A DNA stretch of 64,000 bases from Hymenobacter terrenus (GCF_000972495.1 NZ_LATM01000003.1:186001-250000), one strand, 5' to 3'; shown: positions 16,475 to 25,054, counted from the first letter of the stretch. Notes: generated by a model not told the origin, from the letters alone. A program made the numbers and translations.

Positions 16475-16512
16475 TTGGCTGTTGACTTTTCGAAGGGGAA
16501 GCCAACAGCCAA
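16475..16512 (+). repeat. Hairpin in the leader of the pyr cluster
   Basis: TTGGCTGTTG and CAACAGCCAA are perfect ten-base arms around an 18-base loop, ending 29 bases before the pyrD-like start codon. There is no T run, so this is not a standard terminator. It may be an RNA structure in the leader or an operator. Confidence 0.5.
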
Positions 16513-16541
16513 CGACTATTAATTGACAGCCCTATTTGACT

Positions 16542-17390
16542 ATGAAACTCGGCGCCATTACGTTACAAAATTCCGTGTGCTTGGCCACGGCTCCCTGGGA
16601 GCTCGAAGGCTCCGGTTACGAGCAGCTAGGTGCGATTTTCACCAAAACGGTAACCATGGAGCCCCGGGCGGGGCTGCCCGGTGACGAAGGCATTCTGCAA
16701 GTGGCTGACCAAACCCTGCTCAATCGCACCGACCTGCGCATTGAGGGCGCCGAACTGCTGGTGCAGGAGCACCTGCCGCGGCTGCGCCGCTTTGGAGTGC
16801 CGGTGTTCGTGAGCATCACAGCACCGGGTGTGCCGGGCTTCCGTAAGATTGCGCGCTACCTGCAACGCGAGGCTGGTGAGCAGCTAGCCGGGCTGGAAGT
16901 GTACATCACCTCGCCGCATTCGGGGGCCGGCCCCGATGTGACAGCCCGCTTCGTACGGGAAGCCACCGAAGCCGTGCGCACCGAGCTACGCGACGATGCT
17001 GCCGTGATTGTGAAGCTGCCACCGTGGCCCGACCACATTCGGGGCTTGGCTCTGGGTGCGCAGGAGGGCGGCGCTACGGCGTTGGCCGCTACGAATACTC
17101 TAAAGGTGCTGCACCTGCCTGCGAACCCCAACGACGCGCCGCTGGTAGGTGGCCTCTCGGGCGAGGCGCTACGGCCGTTGGCTCTGCGTTGCGTTTGGGA
17201 GCTGGCCAATGATGAAAAGCTGCACCTGCCAATTTTCGGAACAGGCGGCATTTTTACGTTCCGCGACGTGGAAGACTATCTGCGGGTAGGCGCCCACGCT
17301 GTGCAAGTGGCCAGTGGCGAATGGCTCTCGCCGGGCCTCTCGGCGCGGCTGGCCGCTGAGGTTGCTCACAAGGCTCCCGTGGCCCGGTAA
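16542..17390 (+). CDS. Dihydroorotate dehydrogenase-like flavoprotein (divergent class 1)
   Basis: The 282-residue protein has the FMN-binding TIM-barrel pattern of class 1 dihydroorotate dehydrogenase: VIVKLPPWPDHI, an ATNTL strand, GGLSGEALRPLALR and the phosphate-binding GTGGIFTFRDVEDY with GAHAVQVASG. It should oxidise dihydroorotate to orotate, and it stands directly before pyrF and pyrE. The usual N-x-SCPN motif carrying the catalytic Cys is replaced by YITSPHSGAG, so Ser stands where Cys is expected. The protein is also shorter than typical (about 300-310). The ATG at 16542 is chosen over an upstream TTG. It could have a modified chemistry or substrate; the name pyrD is therefore only provisional. 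Confidence 0.72.
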   Translation: MKLGAITLQNSVCLATAPWELEGSGYEQLGAIFTKTVTMEPRAGLPGDEGILQVADQTLLNRTDLRIEGAELLVQEHLPRLRRFGVPVFVSITAPGVPGFRKIARYLQREAGEQLAGLEVYITSPHSGAGPDVTARFVREATEAVRTELRDDAAVIVKLPPWPDHIRGLALGAQEGGATALAATNTLKVLHLPANPNDAPLVGGLSGEALRPLALRCVWELANDEKLHLPIFGTGGIFTFRDVEDYLRVGAHAVQVASGEWLSPGLSARLAAEVAHKAPVAR

Positions 17391-17432
17391 GCCGTTACGT
17401 TTTTCCCTTCATCTTCCCTGGCCAACGTTCCG

Positions 17433-18212
17433 ATGCAAAAGCTCCTCACTCGCGTTCAAACCGCTAATTCTCTGCTCTGTGTGGGCTTAGACCCCACGGG
17501 CGACGATGCCTCAACGGCGCAGCGGCTGCGCGAAGTAATTGCCGAAACTGCCACCTATGCGGCGGCTTTCAAACCCAACCTAGCGTTCTTTCTGAGCCGG
17601 GAAAACGGAGTGGCACTGCTTCAGCAAACGGTGCGCAGCATCCCAGCCGACATTCCCGTAATTCTGGATGGCAAGTTTGGCGACATCGCTAATACGGCCG
17701 AGCACTACGCCCGCTTTGCCTACGATGTAATCGGGGCCGATGCCGTGACCGTGAACCCGTATATGGGCGACGACGCCATCCGGCCCTTCGCCCGGCCTGG
17801 CAAGCTGGTGTTTTCCCTGGCCAAAACCTCGAACAAACCCCAACACGGCCTGCAAGACGAGGCCCTGACCCGTGGCGGCGTGCTTAGTGACGCCGCTGCC
17901 CGCATCGCCCGGCTGCTAGACGAGGAGCTAATCGAATCTACCATCGGTTTGGTGGTAGGCGCCACCGAGCCGGCGGCGCTGGCCAACGTGCGGGCCGCTT
18001 GCCCCAGCCAGTGGTTTTTGGTGCCGGGCATCGGGGCGCAGGGTGGCGACCTGGCGGCCACGCTGCAAGCCGGCCTGCGCTCCGATGGCAGCGGGGTGCT
18101 GATAAACGCCTCGCGCAGCATTTGGCAAGCCAATGACGCGGGAGCCGCCGCCCGCGAGTTGATGGAACAAATTAACCAATTTCGGGCGGTGACGAGCCCA
18201 GCCCACGCCTGA
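17433..18212 (+). CDS. Orotidine 5'-phosphate decarboxylase
   Basis: The 259-residue protein converts OMP to UMP. It has the group 2 (long) form of the family: LLCVGLDPTGDD at the N terminus, FKPNLAFF, and the catalytic Lys-Asp signature in ILDGKFGDIANTAEHYA. Further on are VNPYMGDDAI and the phosphate-binding VPGIGAQGGDL and NASRSIW. The gene follows the pyrD-like gene by 42 bases. A terminator lies directly after the stop, between it and pyrE. Confidence 0.95.
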   Translation: MQKLLTRVQTANSLLCVGLDPTGDDASTAQRLREVIAETATYAAAFKPNLAFFLSRENGVALLQQTVRSIPADIPVILDGKFGDIANTAEHYARFAYDVIGADAVTVNPYMGDDAIRPFARPGKLVFSLAKTSNKPQHGLQDEALTRGGVLSDAAARIARLLDEELIESTIGLVVGATEPAALANVRAACPSQWFLVPGIGAQGGDLAATLQAGLRSDGSGVLINASRSIWQANDAGAAARELMEQINQFRAVTSPAHA

Positions 18213-18213
18213 A

Positions 18214-18241
18214 CAAAAAAGCCGCTTCACCGCGGCTTTTT
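18214..18241 (+). terminator. Terminator or attenuator between pyrF and pyrE
   Basis: AAAAAGCCGC and GCGGCTTTTT form a stem followed by a T run, beginning one base after the pyrF stop and ending 22 bases before the pyrE ATG. It could reduce read-through into pyrE. Confidence 0.8.
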
Positions 18242-18263
18242 GCATAGTAATCTTCTGCAAATA

Positions 18264-18890
18264 ATGACTCTATCTCCCGAAACCAATTCTGTCACTGTGC
18301 TTGAGGCCGGCTCGCTGGAGCAGCAGCTGCGGCGGGAAGACGCGCTGCTGAGCGGGCACTTCCGGCTGTCGTCGGGCCTGCACTCGGATACGTATGTGCA
18401 GTGCGCTCGTTTCCTGCGCCGTCCCGAATTGGCGGCGCCAGCTGCCGCCGCGTTGGCCGCTCAAATTCAGGCTGCTGGCCTGCAAGTTGATGTGGTAGTT
18501 GGCCCGGCCATGGGCGGCGTGGTGATTGGCTACGAGCTGGCCCGTCAGCTGGGCGTGCCCGGCATTTTTACGGAGCGCGATGCCGATGGTCAGATGACGC
18601 TGCGCCGCGGTTTCAACATAGCGCCGGGCGAAAAAGTCATCATTGCCGAAGACGTAGTAACGACTGGCAAGAGCACTCTGGAAGTAGCAAAAGTGCTGCG
18701 CGAGCTAGGCGCGGAAGTGCTGGCCGTGGCGTCGCTGATTGACCGGACCGGCGGCAAGGGTGGGCTGGATTTCCCACATTTTGCGCTGCTTTCGGTGCAA
18801 GCTGCCACCTTTGCCCCCGAAAGCTGCCCCTTGTGTGCCGCCGGTGTGCCGGTGGTGAAACCCGGCAGCCGGCCGGAGAAAGCATTTTGA
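18264..18890 (+). CDS. Orotate phosphoribosyltransferase
   Basis: The 208-residue protein joins orotate and PRPP to give OMP. The PRPP loop VIIAEDVVTTGKSTLEV (about residues 126-142) is the type I phosphoribosyltransferase signature with two acidic residues before the TTGKST loop. FRLSSGLHSDTYVQ and VVGPAMGGVVIGYELA are also family features. The ATG at 18264 is preferred over an in-frame start at 18240 that lies in the terminator. The gene comes after pyrF and before a REP-like hairpin and purL. Confidence 0.94.
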   Translation: MTLSPETNSVTVLEAGSLEQQLRREDALLSGHFRLSSGLHSDTYVQCARFLRRPELAAPAAAALAAQIQAAGLQVDVVVGPAMGGVVIGYELARQLGVPGIFTERDADGQMTLRRGFNIAPGEKVIIAEDVVTTGKSTLEVAKVLRELGAEVLAVASLIDRTGGKGGLDFPHFALLSVQAATFAPESCPLCAAGVPVVKPGSRPEKAF

Positions 18891-18905
18891 TTGGAGAGTT
18901 AATGA

Positions 18906-19020
18906 AGAACGTCATGCAGAGCGCAGCGAAGCATCTCGCTTGCCACTACTACTAATGATGTTTGAACGATTGGATTACTATCACCGGCGAGATGCTTCGC
19001 TGCGCTCTGCATGACGTTCT
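18906..19020. repeat. REP-like inverted-repeat element, copy 1
   Basis: Perfect 34-base arms (18906-18939 and 18987-19020) enclose a 47-base centre. The arms contain GCGCAGCGAAGCATCTCGC-type sequence. A related element with the same arm core and a similar centre (ATTG-ATTACTA) lies at 28091-28194, so it belongs to a dispersed family. No gene is inside. It fills the gap between pyrE and purL. Confidence 0.85.
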
Positions 19021-19029
19021 GATTCCTCA

Positions 19030-22000
19030 ATGTCTGATACCACCCACACCATCCAGCTCACGCTGAAACCCGGCCAGCACGACGGCGACGGCCAGCGTGT
19101 AGCCGAAGCCGCCGCCCGCCATCTGGGCCTGGCCACTGGCCGCGTGCGCAGCGCCGCCCTCTACACGGTGCGCTACCCGCTCACCGAAGTACAGCTGCGT
19201 AGCTTCGCCACTCGCTGCCTGGCCGACCCAGTGCTGCACGACGTGCGCCTGAACGAGCTAACGGCTGCGGAAGGCTTCGCAACCTATATTTTGGTGGCCC
19301 GCCGGCCCGGCGTGACCGACGACGAAGGCACCTCCGCTCAAAATGCTCTCGCCGACCTGCTGAACGAGCCGCTGGATACGCATACCCAGCACATTTTCAG
19401 CAAGCGCCTGTATTTGTTTGAAGACGACCTGCCGGATACGGACCTGCGTCGCATTGCCGAAGAGCTGCTTGGCAACAAGCTCATCAACTGGCTGGAAGTG
19501 GGCCGCGTGGCCGATGGCATCCGTGACTACACGCCGCGCCCCGGCGGTGGCGCTGAAGCCATTACGCAAGTCATTTCACTGACTGGCCGCAGCGACGCGG
19601 AGCTGCTGCAACTATCGAAGGAAAACATCTACGCGCTGAATTTGGAGGAGATGCGGGCCGTGCGCAACTACTTCGCGGCCCCCGAAACCCAGGCCGAACG
19701 CCAAGCCGCTGGTCTGCCTGTCGACCCTACGGACTGCGAGTTGGAAATCATCGCCCAAACGTGGTCGGAGCACTGCAAGCACAAGGAATTTTCGGCCCTG
19801 ATTAAGTACAAAGACGTAGCGACGGGTGAGGAAAAGCAGGTTGATTCGCTCTTCAAAACCTACATCAAAAATGCCACTGCCGAAGTAGACCGCCAATTGC
19901 GCGCCAATGGCAACGACTGGTTGGTGAAGGTGTTTTCCGACAATGCCGGCGCCGTGCGTATCAACGCCGATTCGCTCTTTGTATGGAAGGTGGAAACGCA
20001 CAATTCACCCTCGGCCATCGACCCCTACGGCGGGGCCATCACGGGCATTTTGGGGAATAACCGCGACCCGTTGGCAACCGGTATTGGCGGCGCGCAGCTG
20101 CTATTTAATACCAACGTGCTGTGCTTTGGCAACCCGCAGTACGACGGGCCGCTGCTGACCGGGCAGCTACACCCGCGCCGCATTCTGGAAGGCGTGCGCA
20201 AGGGCATTGAGGATGGCGGTAACAAGTCGGGCGTGCCGACCGTGAACGGCGCTATCGTATTCGATGACCGGTATGCTGGCAAGCCGCTGGTGTACTGCGG
20301 TACCGGCGCGGTAATGCCCATGCAGTTCGCCGGCCTCGACAGTTGGGAAAAGAAGATTGACGCCGGCGACCGCATCATCATGGCTGGTGGCCGGGTGGGC
20401 AAAGACGGCATCCACGGGGCTACGTTCTCTTCGATTGAACTAGACGAAACGGCCCCGGCCACGGCCGTGCAAATTGGCTCGCCTATCACCCAAAAGCTGG
20501 CCATGGATTTCCTGATGCTGGCCTCACGCCGTGGCCTGCTGAAATGCAGCACCGACAACGGCGCGGGCGGCCTCTCGTCCTCCGTGGGCGAGCTGGCGGG
20601 CATCAGCGGTGGCGCGGTGGTGGAACTGGAGCGCGTGCCGCTGAAATACCCCGGCCTGCGGCCGTGGGAGATTTTCGTTAGTGAGTCGCAGGAGCGGTTT
20701 ACGCTGGTGGTGGAGCCGGGTAAAATGGCCGAACTGCTGGCGTTGGGCCAGGAAATGGAAGTGGAGTTGACCGATATCGGCCATTTCACCGCCGATGGTT
20801 TCCTGGACGTACGCTTCGATGGCGCGCCGGTGGCGCGGCTGAATATGGGGTTTTTGCACGAGGGCGTGCCACGCAAAGTCTTGGAAGCGGAGTGGACACA
20901 ACCGGTGCTCACGGAGCCGGTGATTGCCGCTTCATCCCCCGACTACACCGCCACGCTCGGCCAGCTGCTGGGCAGCCTCAATATTTGCTCGCGCGAGTCG
21001 GTCATTCGCCAGTACGACCACGAAGTGAAGGGCCGCACCATTGTAAAGCCTCTGATGGGCGCGACGGGCCAGGCGCCGCAGGATGCAGCCGTGGTGCGCT
21101 TCAATTTTGAAAGCTGGGAAGGCGTGGCGGTGAGCAACGGCATCATTCCGCGCTACGGCGATTTGGATGCTTACCACATGTCGGCCGGCGCGTTTGATGA
21201 GGCTGTGCGGCAGATTATCGCGGTGGGAGGGAAGCTACCTAATTTGACGCCCGGCGATGGCATTTTCTGGTCGGTGAACGACAATTTCTGCGTGCCCGAT
21301 TCAGTGTACGACCCTGTCAGCAACCCCGACGGCAAACAGAAGCTGGCCAAGCTGGTGCGCATGTGCGAAGCCCTGCGCGACGCCACCGCTGCTTACTGCA
21401 TCCCGCTCACCAGTGGGAAAGACAGCATGAAAAACGACTTTAAGGCCGATGGCGTGAAGATTTCGGTGCCGCCAACCGTGCTTTATTCCATGACGGCCAA
21501 GATGGAAGACGTGCGCCGCGCCGTCACCAGCGACTTCAAGCAGGCCGATGACGTGGTGTACCTGCTCGGCGAAACCTACAACGAGCTGGGCGGCTCCGAG
21601 TTCTACGCCTTGCACGGCGAGGTGGGCGCCAATGTGCCCCAGGTCCGTTTCGAGCAAGCCAAGGAGCTATATATCCTCGTCGGCACGGCTAACGAGCAAG
21701 GTCTCATCCAGTCTTGCCACGACTTGAGTGATGGTGGCTTGGCCGTGGCACTGGCCGAATGCACGTTCGGCTACGGCTTTGGTGCTGAGATGGATTTGCC
21801 GGAAACGGGCCCGGCGGTTCTGGTGCAGTTGTTTTCGGAGTCACATTCGCGCTTCCTAGCCACCGTGGCGCCGGAAGATGTGGTGGCTTTTGAGCAGCTG
21901 CTCGGCCACCGCGCCACTCGGCTCGGTGTGGTTACCAAGGAGCGGCGATTGGTGGTGCGCTACGGTGGCCAGCCGGTAATTTCTGCCGACAGCGATGTAC

Positions 22001-22086
22001 TACGGAGTATTTGGACGAATGGCCCTGTAAATCAGCTGTTGGGCGTTGGTTCGATGGCTTCCCAAAGCCATTCAAACTCCCTGTAA
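19030..22086 (+). CDS. Phosphoribosylformylglycinamidine synthase, synthetase subunit (large-type PurL lacking glutaminase)
   Basis: The 1018-residue protein makes FGAM from FGAR, ATP and ammonia. It has the layout of the long (E. coli-like) PurL: an N-terminal PurS-like domain, a linker, and two AIRS-type ATP-binding halves with EIIAQTWSEHCKHKEF near 240, VETHNSPSAIDPYGGA near 325 and TSGKDSMKND near 795. The usual C-terminal glutaminase domain is missing and is encoded by the next gene, whose ATG overlaps this stop codon (TAATG). The split looks genuine rather than a sequencing slip, because both ends have sensible linkers. It begins nine bases after the REP-like hairpin. Confidence 0.93.
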   Translation: MSDTTHTIQLTLKPGQHDGDGQRVAEAAARHLGLATGRVRSAALYTVRYPLTEVQLRSFATRCLADPVLHDVRLNELTAAEGFATYILVARRPGVTDDEGTSAQNALADLLNEPLDTHTQHIFSKRLYLFEDDLPDTDLRRIAEELLGNKLINWLEVGRVADGIRDYTPRPGGGAEAITQVISLTGRSDAELLQLSKENIYALNLEEMRAVRNYFAAPETQAERQAAGLPVDPTDCELEIIAQTWSEHCKHKEFSALIKYKDVATGEEKQVDSLFKTYIKNATAEVDRQLRANGNDWLVKVFSDNAGAVRINADSLFVWKVETHNSPSAIDPYGGAITGILGNNRDPLATGIGGAQLLFNTNVLCFGNPQYDGPLLTGQLHPRRILEGVRKGIEDGGNKSGVPTVNGAIVFDDRYAGKPLVYCGTGAVMPMQFAGLDSWEKKIDAGDRIIMAGGRVGKDGIHGATFSSIELDETAPATAVQIGSPITQKLAMDFLMLASRRGLLKCSTDNGAGGLSSSVGELAGISGGAVVELERVPLKYPGLRPWEIFVSESQERFTLVVEPGKMAELLALGQEMEVELTDIGHFTADGFLDVRFDGAPVARLNMGFLHEGVPRKVLEAEWTQPVLTEPVIAASSPDYTATLGQLLGSLNICSRESVIRQYDHEVKGRTIVKPLMGATGQAPQDAAVVRFNFESWEGVAVSNGIIPRYGDLDAYHMSAGAFDEAVRQIIAVGGKLPNLTPGDGIFWSVNDNFCVPDSVYDPVSNPDGKQKLAKLVRMCEALRDATAAYCIPLTSGKDSMKNDFKADGVKISVPPTVLYSMTAKMEDVRRAVTSDFKQADDVVYLLGETYNELGGSEFYALHGEVGANVPQVRFEQAKELYILVGTANEQGLIQSCHDLSDGGLAVALAECTFGYGFGAEMDLPETGPAVLVQLFSESHSRFLATVAPEDVVAFEQLLGHRATRLGVVTKERRLVVRYGGQPVISADSDVLRSIWTNGPVNQLLGVGSMASQSHSNSL

Positions 22087-23639
22087 TGGCACAAGAATCC
22101 TTTCCCTTGGCCCAAAACACTTTTGAAATGGTACAAGAACCCAATCAGGTAGCACATAAAGTTCAATCGGAAGCACAAACTCAAGGTGCGGCGACGCAGG
22201 GCTCGGTGCGTGCCCTGATTCTGACAGGCTTTGGCATTAACTGCGAAGAAGAAGTGGCCGCGGCCTACCGGCTGGCGGGGGCTGAAGCCACCATCGTGCA
22301 TCTCAACCAGGTGCTACACGGGCAGGTGAGCATTCACGATTTCGACACGCTGAATTTCCCGGGCGGCTTTTCCTTTGGCGATGACCTCGGCTCGGGCGTG
22401 GTGCTGGCTAATAAGCTGCGCTACCGCCAGACCGGTGCCAACGGCCGCACCCTGCTCGACGACATCAAGCAGTTCATCGCCGACGGTAAGTTTGTCCTCG
22501 GTATTTGCAACGGTTTTCAGGTGCTGGTGAAGCTGGGCCTGCTGCCCAACCTGAGCGGCGACGTGACACCCGAAGTGACCCTGACCCACAACGCCAGCGG
22601 CCGCTACGAAGACCGCTGGGTAACGCTCCGCGTAAATACACGGGCCCAAACACCTTTCCTGAAGGGCATCGACACGCTCGAAGTGCCCGTGCGCCACGGC
22701 GAAGGCCGCCTCGTGATTCCCGATGCCGCCATTCAGCAGCGCATCGAATCCGCGGGCCTCAATTGCCTGAGCTACCTCGATGCCAACGGCGACGGCACCG
22801 ACGTGTACCCCTTCAACCCTAATGGCGCAGCCCTGAACTGCGCGGGCCTGACGGACCCTACCGGGCAGGTTTTTGGCCTCATGCCGCACCCCGAGGCATT
22901 TCTGTCAGCTTACAACCACCCGGACTGGGCGCGGCGGCGGCGGGCTGGGCAGACCAATGAGGAAGGGGAGGGCTTGCGGATTTTCAAGAATATCGTGGAG
23001 CACATTGCGCAGTCGCAGTTGCCTCACCCCCCCGGCCCCCCTCTCCTTCAGAGAGGGGGGAGCCTGGAGAATTCTGTAAGTAGGACGGATGGTGATGATG
23101 CTGTTGATGGTATTGCTGATGGGGTAGAAGAGCCCGCCGCTGGTTATGGTAATGCAGCCCTGCCGCTGCACCTGACAGCGGATAAGCGGGGCTGGCATCG
23201 GCAGATAAAGGGGTTTGGGCAGCACATGCGCAAGCAACCGACCGAAGCAGAAGAAAAGCTGTGGCAGGAACTACGAGGCCGAAAACTGGAAGGCTATAAA
23301 TTCCGTCGTCAACACGCCATTGAGCATTACATTGTCGATTTCATCTGCTTAGAAGCAGGGCTAATCATCGAAGCAGATGGTGGTGTCCACCACGAGCCTG
23401 AGCAAGCCGAGTACGACCAAGGGCGTACCCACGACCTGCAAGCTTTGGGGTATCATCTCCTGCGATTCAGCAACCACGAGATTCTCACCCAGCCAGCGGC
23501 AGTATTAGCCACTATTACGCAAGAAATCCGCCTCAAACTAAAACCCAACCTAACCACAGCGCCCCAATCTCCAGGCTCCTCCCTCTCTGAAGGAAAGGGG
23601 GGCCGGGGGGGTGAGGCATTTGTTGAACAAGCCGCGTGA
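22086..23639 (+). CDS. FGAM synthase glutaminase subunit fused in frame to a DUF559 endonuclease domain
   Basis: The 517-residue product starts with a 45-residue linker. A class I glutamine amidotransferase domain follows, with nucleophile Cys141 in LGICNGF, the triad His268/Glu270 in MPHPEAF, and N-terminal VRALILTGFGINCEEE. It supplies ammonia to PurL. From about residue 312 to 511 the frame runs through a mobile-looking element. That segment starts with a Pro/Gly-rich stretch and contains a DUF559 domain (residues 381-490) with the PD-(D/E)XK-like core YIVDFICLEAGLIIEADG. Only FVEQAA follows before the stop. The start is the ATG overlapping the purL stop. The stop overlaps the GTG of purCE. 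Whether the tail is translated, tolerated or cleaved is unknown. Confidence 0.88.
   Translation: MAQESFPLAQNTFEMVQEPNQVAHKVQSEAQTQGAATQGSVRALILTGFGINCEEEVAAAYRLAGAEATIVHLNQVLHGQVSIHDFDTLNFPGGFSFGDDLGSGVVLANKLRYRQTGANGRTLLDDIKQFIADGKFVLGICNGFQVLVKLGLLPNLSGDVTPEVTLTHNASGRYEDRWVTLRVNTRAQTPFLKGIDTLEVPVRHGEGRLVIPDAAIQQRIESAGLNCLSYLDANGDGTDVYPFNPNGAALNCAGLTDPTGQVFGLMPHPEAFLSAYNHPDWARRRRAGQTNEEGEGLRIFKNIVEHIAQSQLPHPPGPPLLQRGGSLENSVSRTDGDDAVDGIADGVEEPAAGYGNAALPLHLTADKRGWHRQIKGFGQHMRKQPTEAEEKLWQELRGRKLEGYKFRRQHAIEHYIVDFICLEAGLIIEADGGVHHEPEQAEYDQGRTHDLQALGYHLLRFSNHEILTQPAAVLATITQEIRLKLKPNLTTAPQSPGSSLSEGKGGRGGEAFVEQAA
23021..23617. mobile_element. 597-bp element with 50-bp terminal inverted repeats and a DUF559 cargo
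   Basis: The outer arms 23021-23070 and 23568-23617 match over 48 of 50 bases as inverted repeats. They are very GC-rich (CCTCACCCCCCCGG at the outer edge) and each contains a smaller hairpin. Between them is one coding segment, on the plus strand, for a DUF559 domain starting at ATG 23226. The element length is a multiple of three and has no stop in the purQ frame. No transposase motif is visible and no target duplication is obvious. The call as mobile is an inference from structure and from its position inside a housekeeping gene. Confidence 0.75.
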
Positions 23640-25054
23640 ACACACTGACCCAATTCGCTTCTCCCCAACTTCCCCTATTGCACCGCGGCAAAGTTCGCGA
23701 CAGCCTGCGTGCACCCAGCGGCGACCGCCTCATCATCGTCACCGACCGTCTTTCCGCGTTCGATTCGGTGCTGGAAACGGCTATTCCGCACAAAGGGGCG
23801 GTGCTGAATGGCTTGGCTAATTTCTGGTTTGACAAGACCCAGGATATCATTCCCAACCACGTTATCAAGCTCGTGGATGCCAACGCCATGCTGGTGAAGG
23901 AAGCCGAGCCCATCAAGGTGGAAATGGTTGTGCGCCAGTACCTGACTGGGTCGATGTGGCGCGGATATCAGGCCGGGCAGCGCACGTTTTCGGGGGTGAC
24001 GGTGCCCGATGGGCTTACCAAAAACCAGCCGTTTCCGCAGGCGATTGTTACGCCGACGACCAAGGAGGAGTCTGACCGCGAAATCACGCCCAATAACCTG
24101 GTGAGCGAGGGCTGGGTGACCAAGGAGCTGTATGACCAGATGGCCGTGAAGGCGCAGATGCTGTTTGCCGTGGGCGCGCAGTTGCTTGCGGATAAGGGCA
24201 TTATTCTGGTGGATACCAAGTACGAGTTTGGCTTGCTCGATGGGAAGTTGATTCTCATTGATGAGATACACACGCCGGATTCGTCCCGGTTCTGGTCGGC
24301 CGAGGATTATGCGCAGAACCCCGAAACGGCCGAGCAGATGGACAAGGAGTACGTCCGCCAGTGGCTTATTGCCAACAAAAAGGACGGCCAGTATCCCCGC
24401 GCCCTCACGCCGGAAGTAGCTCAGGAAGCCAGCCGCCGCTACCTCGATATTTACCAGCGCATTACCGGCCAGGCCCTGTCTACGGTCGAAACCGAAGCTG
24501 CCGACGCGCCCCACACGGGCCGCCAGGATGCCCGCGCCCGCTTGCTGGCCAACCTCGTGCAGTCGGGACTGGTGAAGGACGCCTGGGTAAACATCGTGAT
24601 GAGTTCGCCCGCCGACAAGGAGCACTGCGAGAAAATCCGCCAGCACTTCGAGGGATATGGCGTTTTCACCCAGCTGCGCGTTACCTCGGCCTATAAAAAC
24701 GGTGAGGGGATAGCCGACATGGCTGAAATCTGGAACAACAGCATCGAGCCCGGCGTCATCATCGCCGTAGCGGGTCTGTCGAACGGCCTGGGCGGGGCGC
24801 TGGCGGCCAACGTAAACGTGCCCGTCATCAGCTGCCCGCCGTGGAAGGACTACGCCGAGTTGGCCATGAACCTCAATTCGTCAGTCATCATGCCCAGCGG
24901 TACTCCCAACCTGACGGTGGTGCAGCCCGATAATGCGGCCCAGGCGGCCCTGCGCGCCCTGAACATTGCTCGCCTGCGCGAGCGGCTGAGCCAGGATATC
25001 AAAGCCACCACGGCCAAGCTGCGCGCCGCCGACGAGGAGCTGCGGGCGCTGTAA
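23636..25054 (+). CDS. Bifunctional SAICAR synthetase - AIR carboxylase (PurC-PurE fusion, PAICS order)
   Basis: The 472-residue protein has two domains. Residues 1-300 are SAICAR synthetase: GKVRDSLRAPSGDRLIIVTD, VEMVVRQYLTGSMW, VDTKYEFGLLDG and LIDEIHTPDSSRFW. Residues 317-472 resemble AIR carboxylase of class II: VMSSPADKEHCEKI, LRVTSAYKNG, AVAGLSNGLGGALAAN and VPVISCPPWKDY. The SNGLG and VISCPP stretches match animal PAICS rather than the class I E. coli PurE, so it probably carboxylates AIR directly with CO2 and needs no PurK. No purK is in the window. The start is a GTG at 23636 that overlaps the stop of the preceding gene. Confidence 0.92.
   Translation: MNTLTQFASPQLPLLHRGKVRDSLRAPSGDRLIIVTDRLSAFDSVLETAIPHKGAVLNGLANFWFDKTQDIIPNHVIKLVDANAMLVKEAEPIKVEMVVRQYLTGSMWRGYQAGQRTFSGVTVPDGLTKNQPFPQAIVTPTTKEESDREITPNNLVSEGWVTKELYDQMAVKAQMLFAVGAQLLADKGIILVDTKYEFGLLDGKLILIDEIHTPDSSRFWSAEDYAQNPETAEQMDKEYVRQWLIANKKDGQYPRALTPEVAQEASRRYLDIYQRITGQALSTVETEAADAPHTGRQDARARLLANLVQSGLVKDAWVNIVMSSPADKEHCEKIRQHFEGYGVFTQLRVTSAYKNGEGIADMAEIWNNSIEPGVIIAVAGLSNGLGGALAANVNVPVISCPPWKDYAELAMNLNSSVIMPSGTPNLTVVQPDNAAQAALRALNIARLRERLSQDIKATTAKLRAADEELRAL

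Noticed and set aside
22086-22150. Two ATGGnACAAGAAnCC strings as a mobile-element footprint at the purL/purQ junction
   Set aside because: The two 15-base strings differ at two positions and lie in a low-complexity linker. Chance or simple local duplication explains them.
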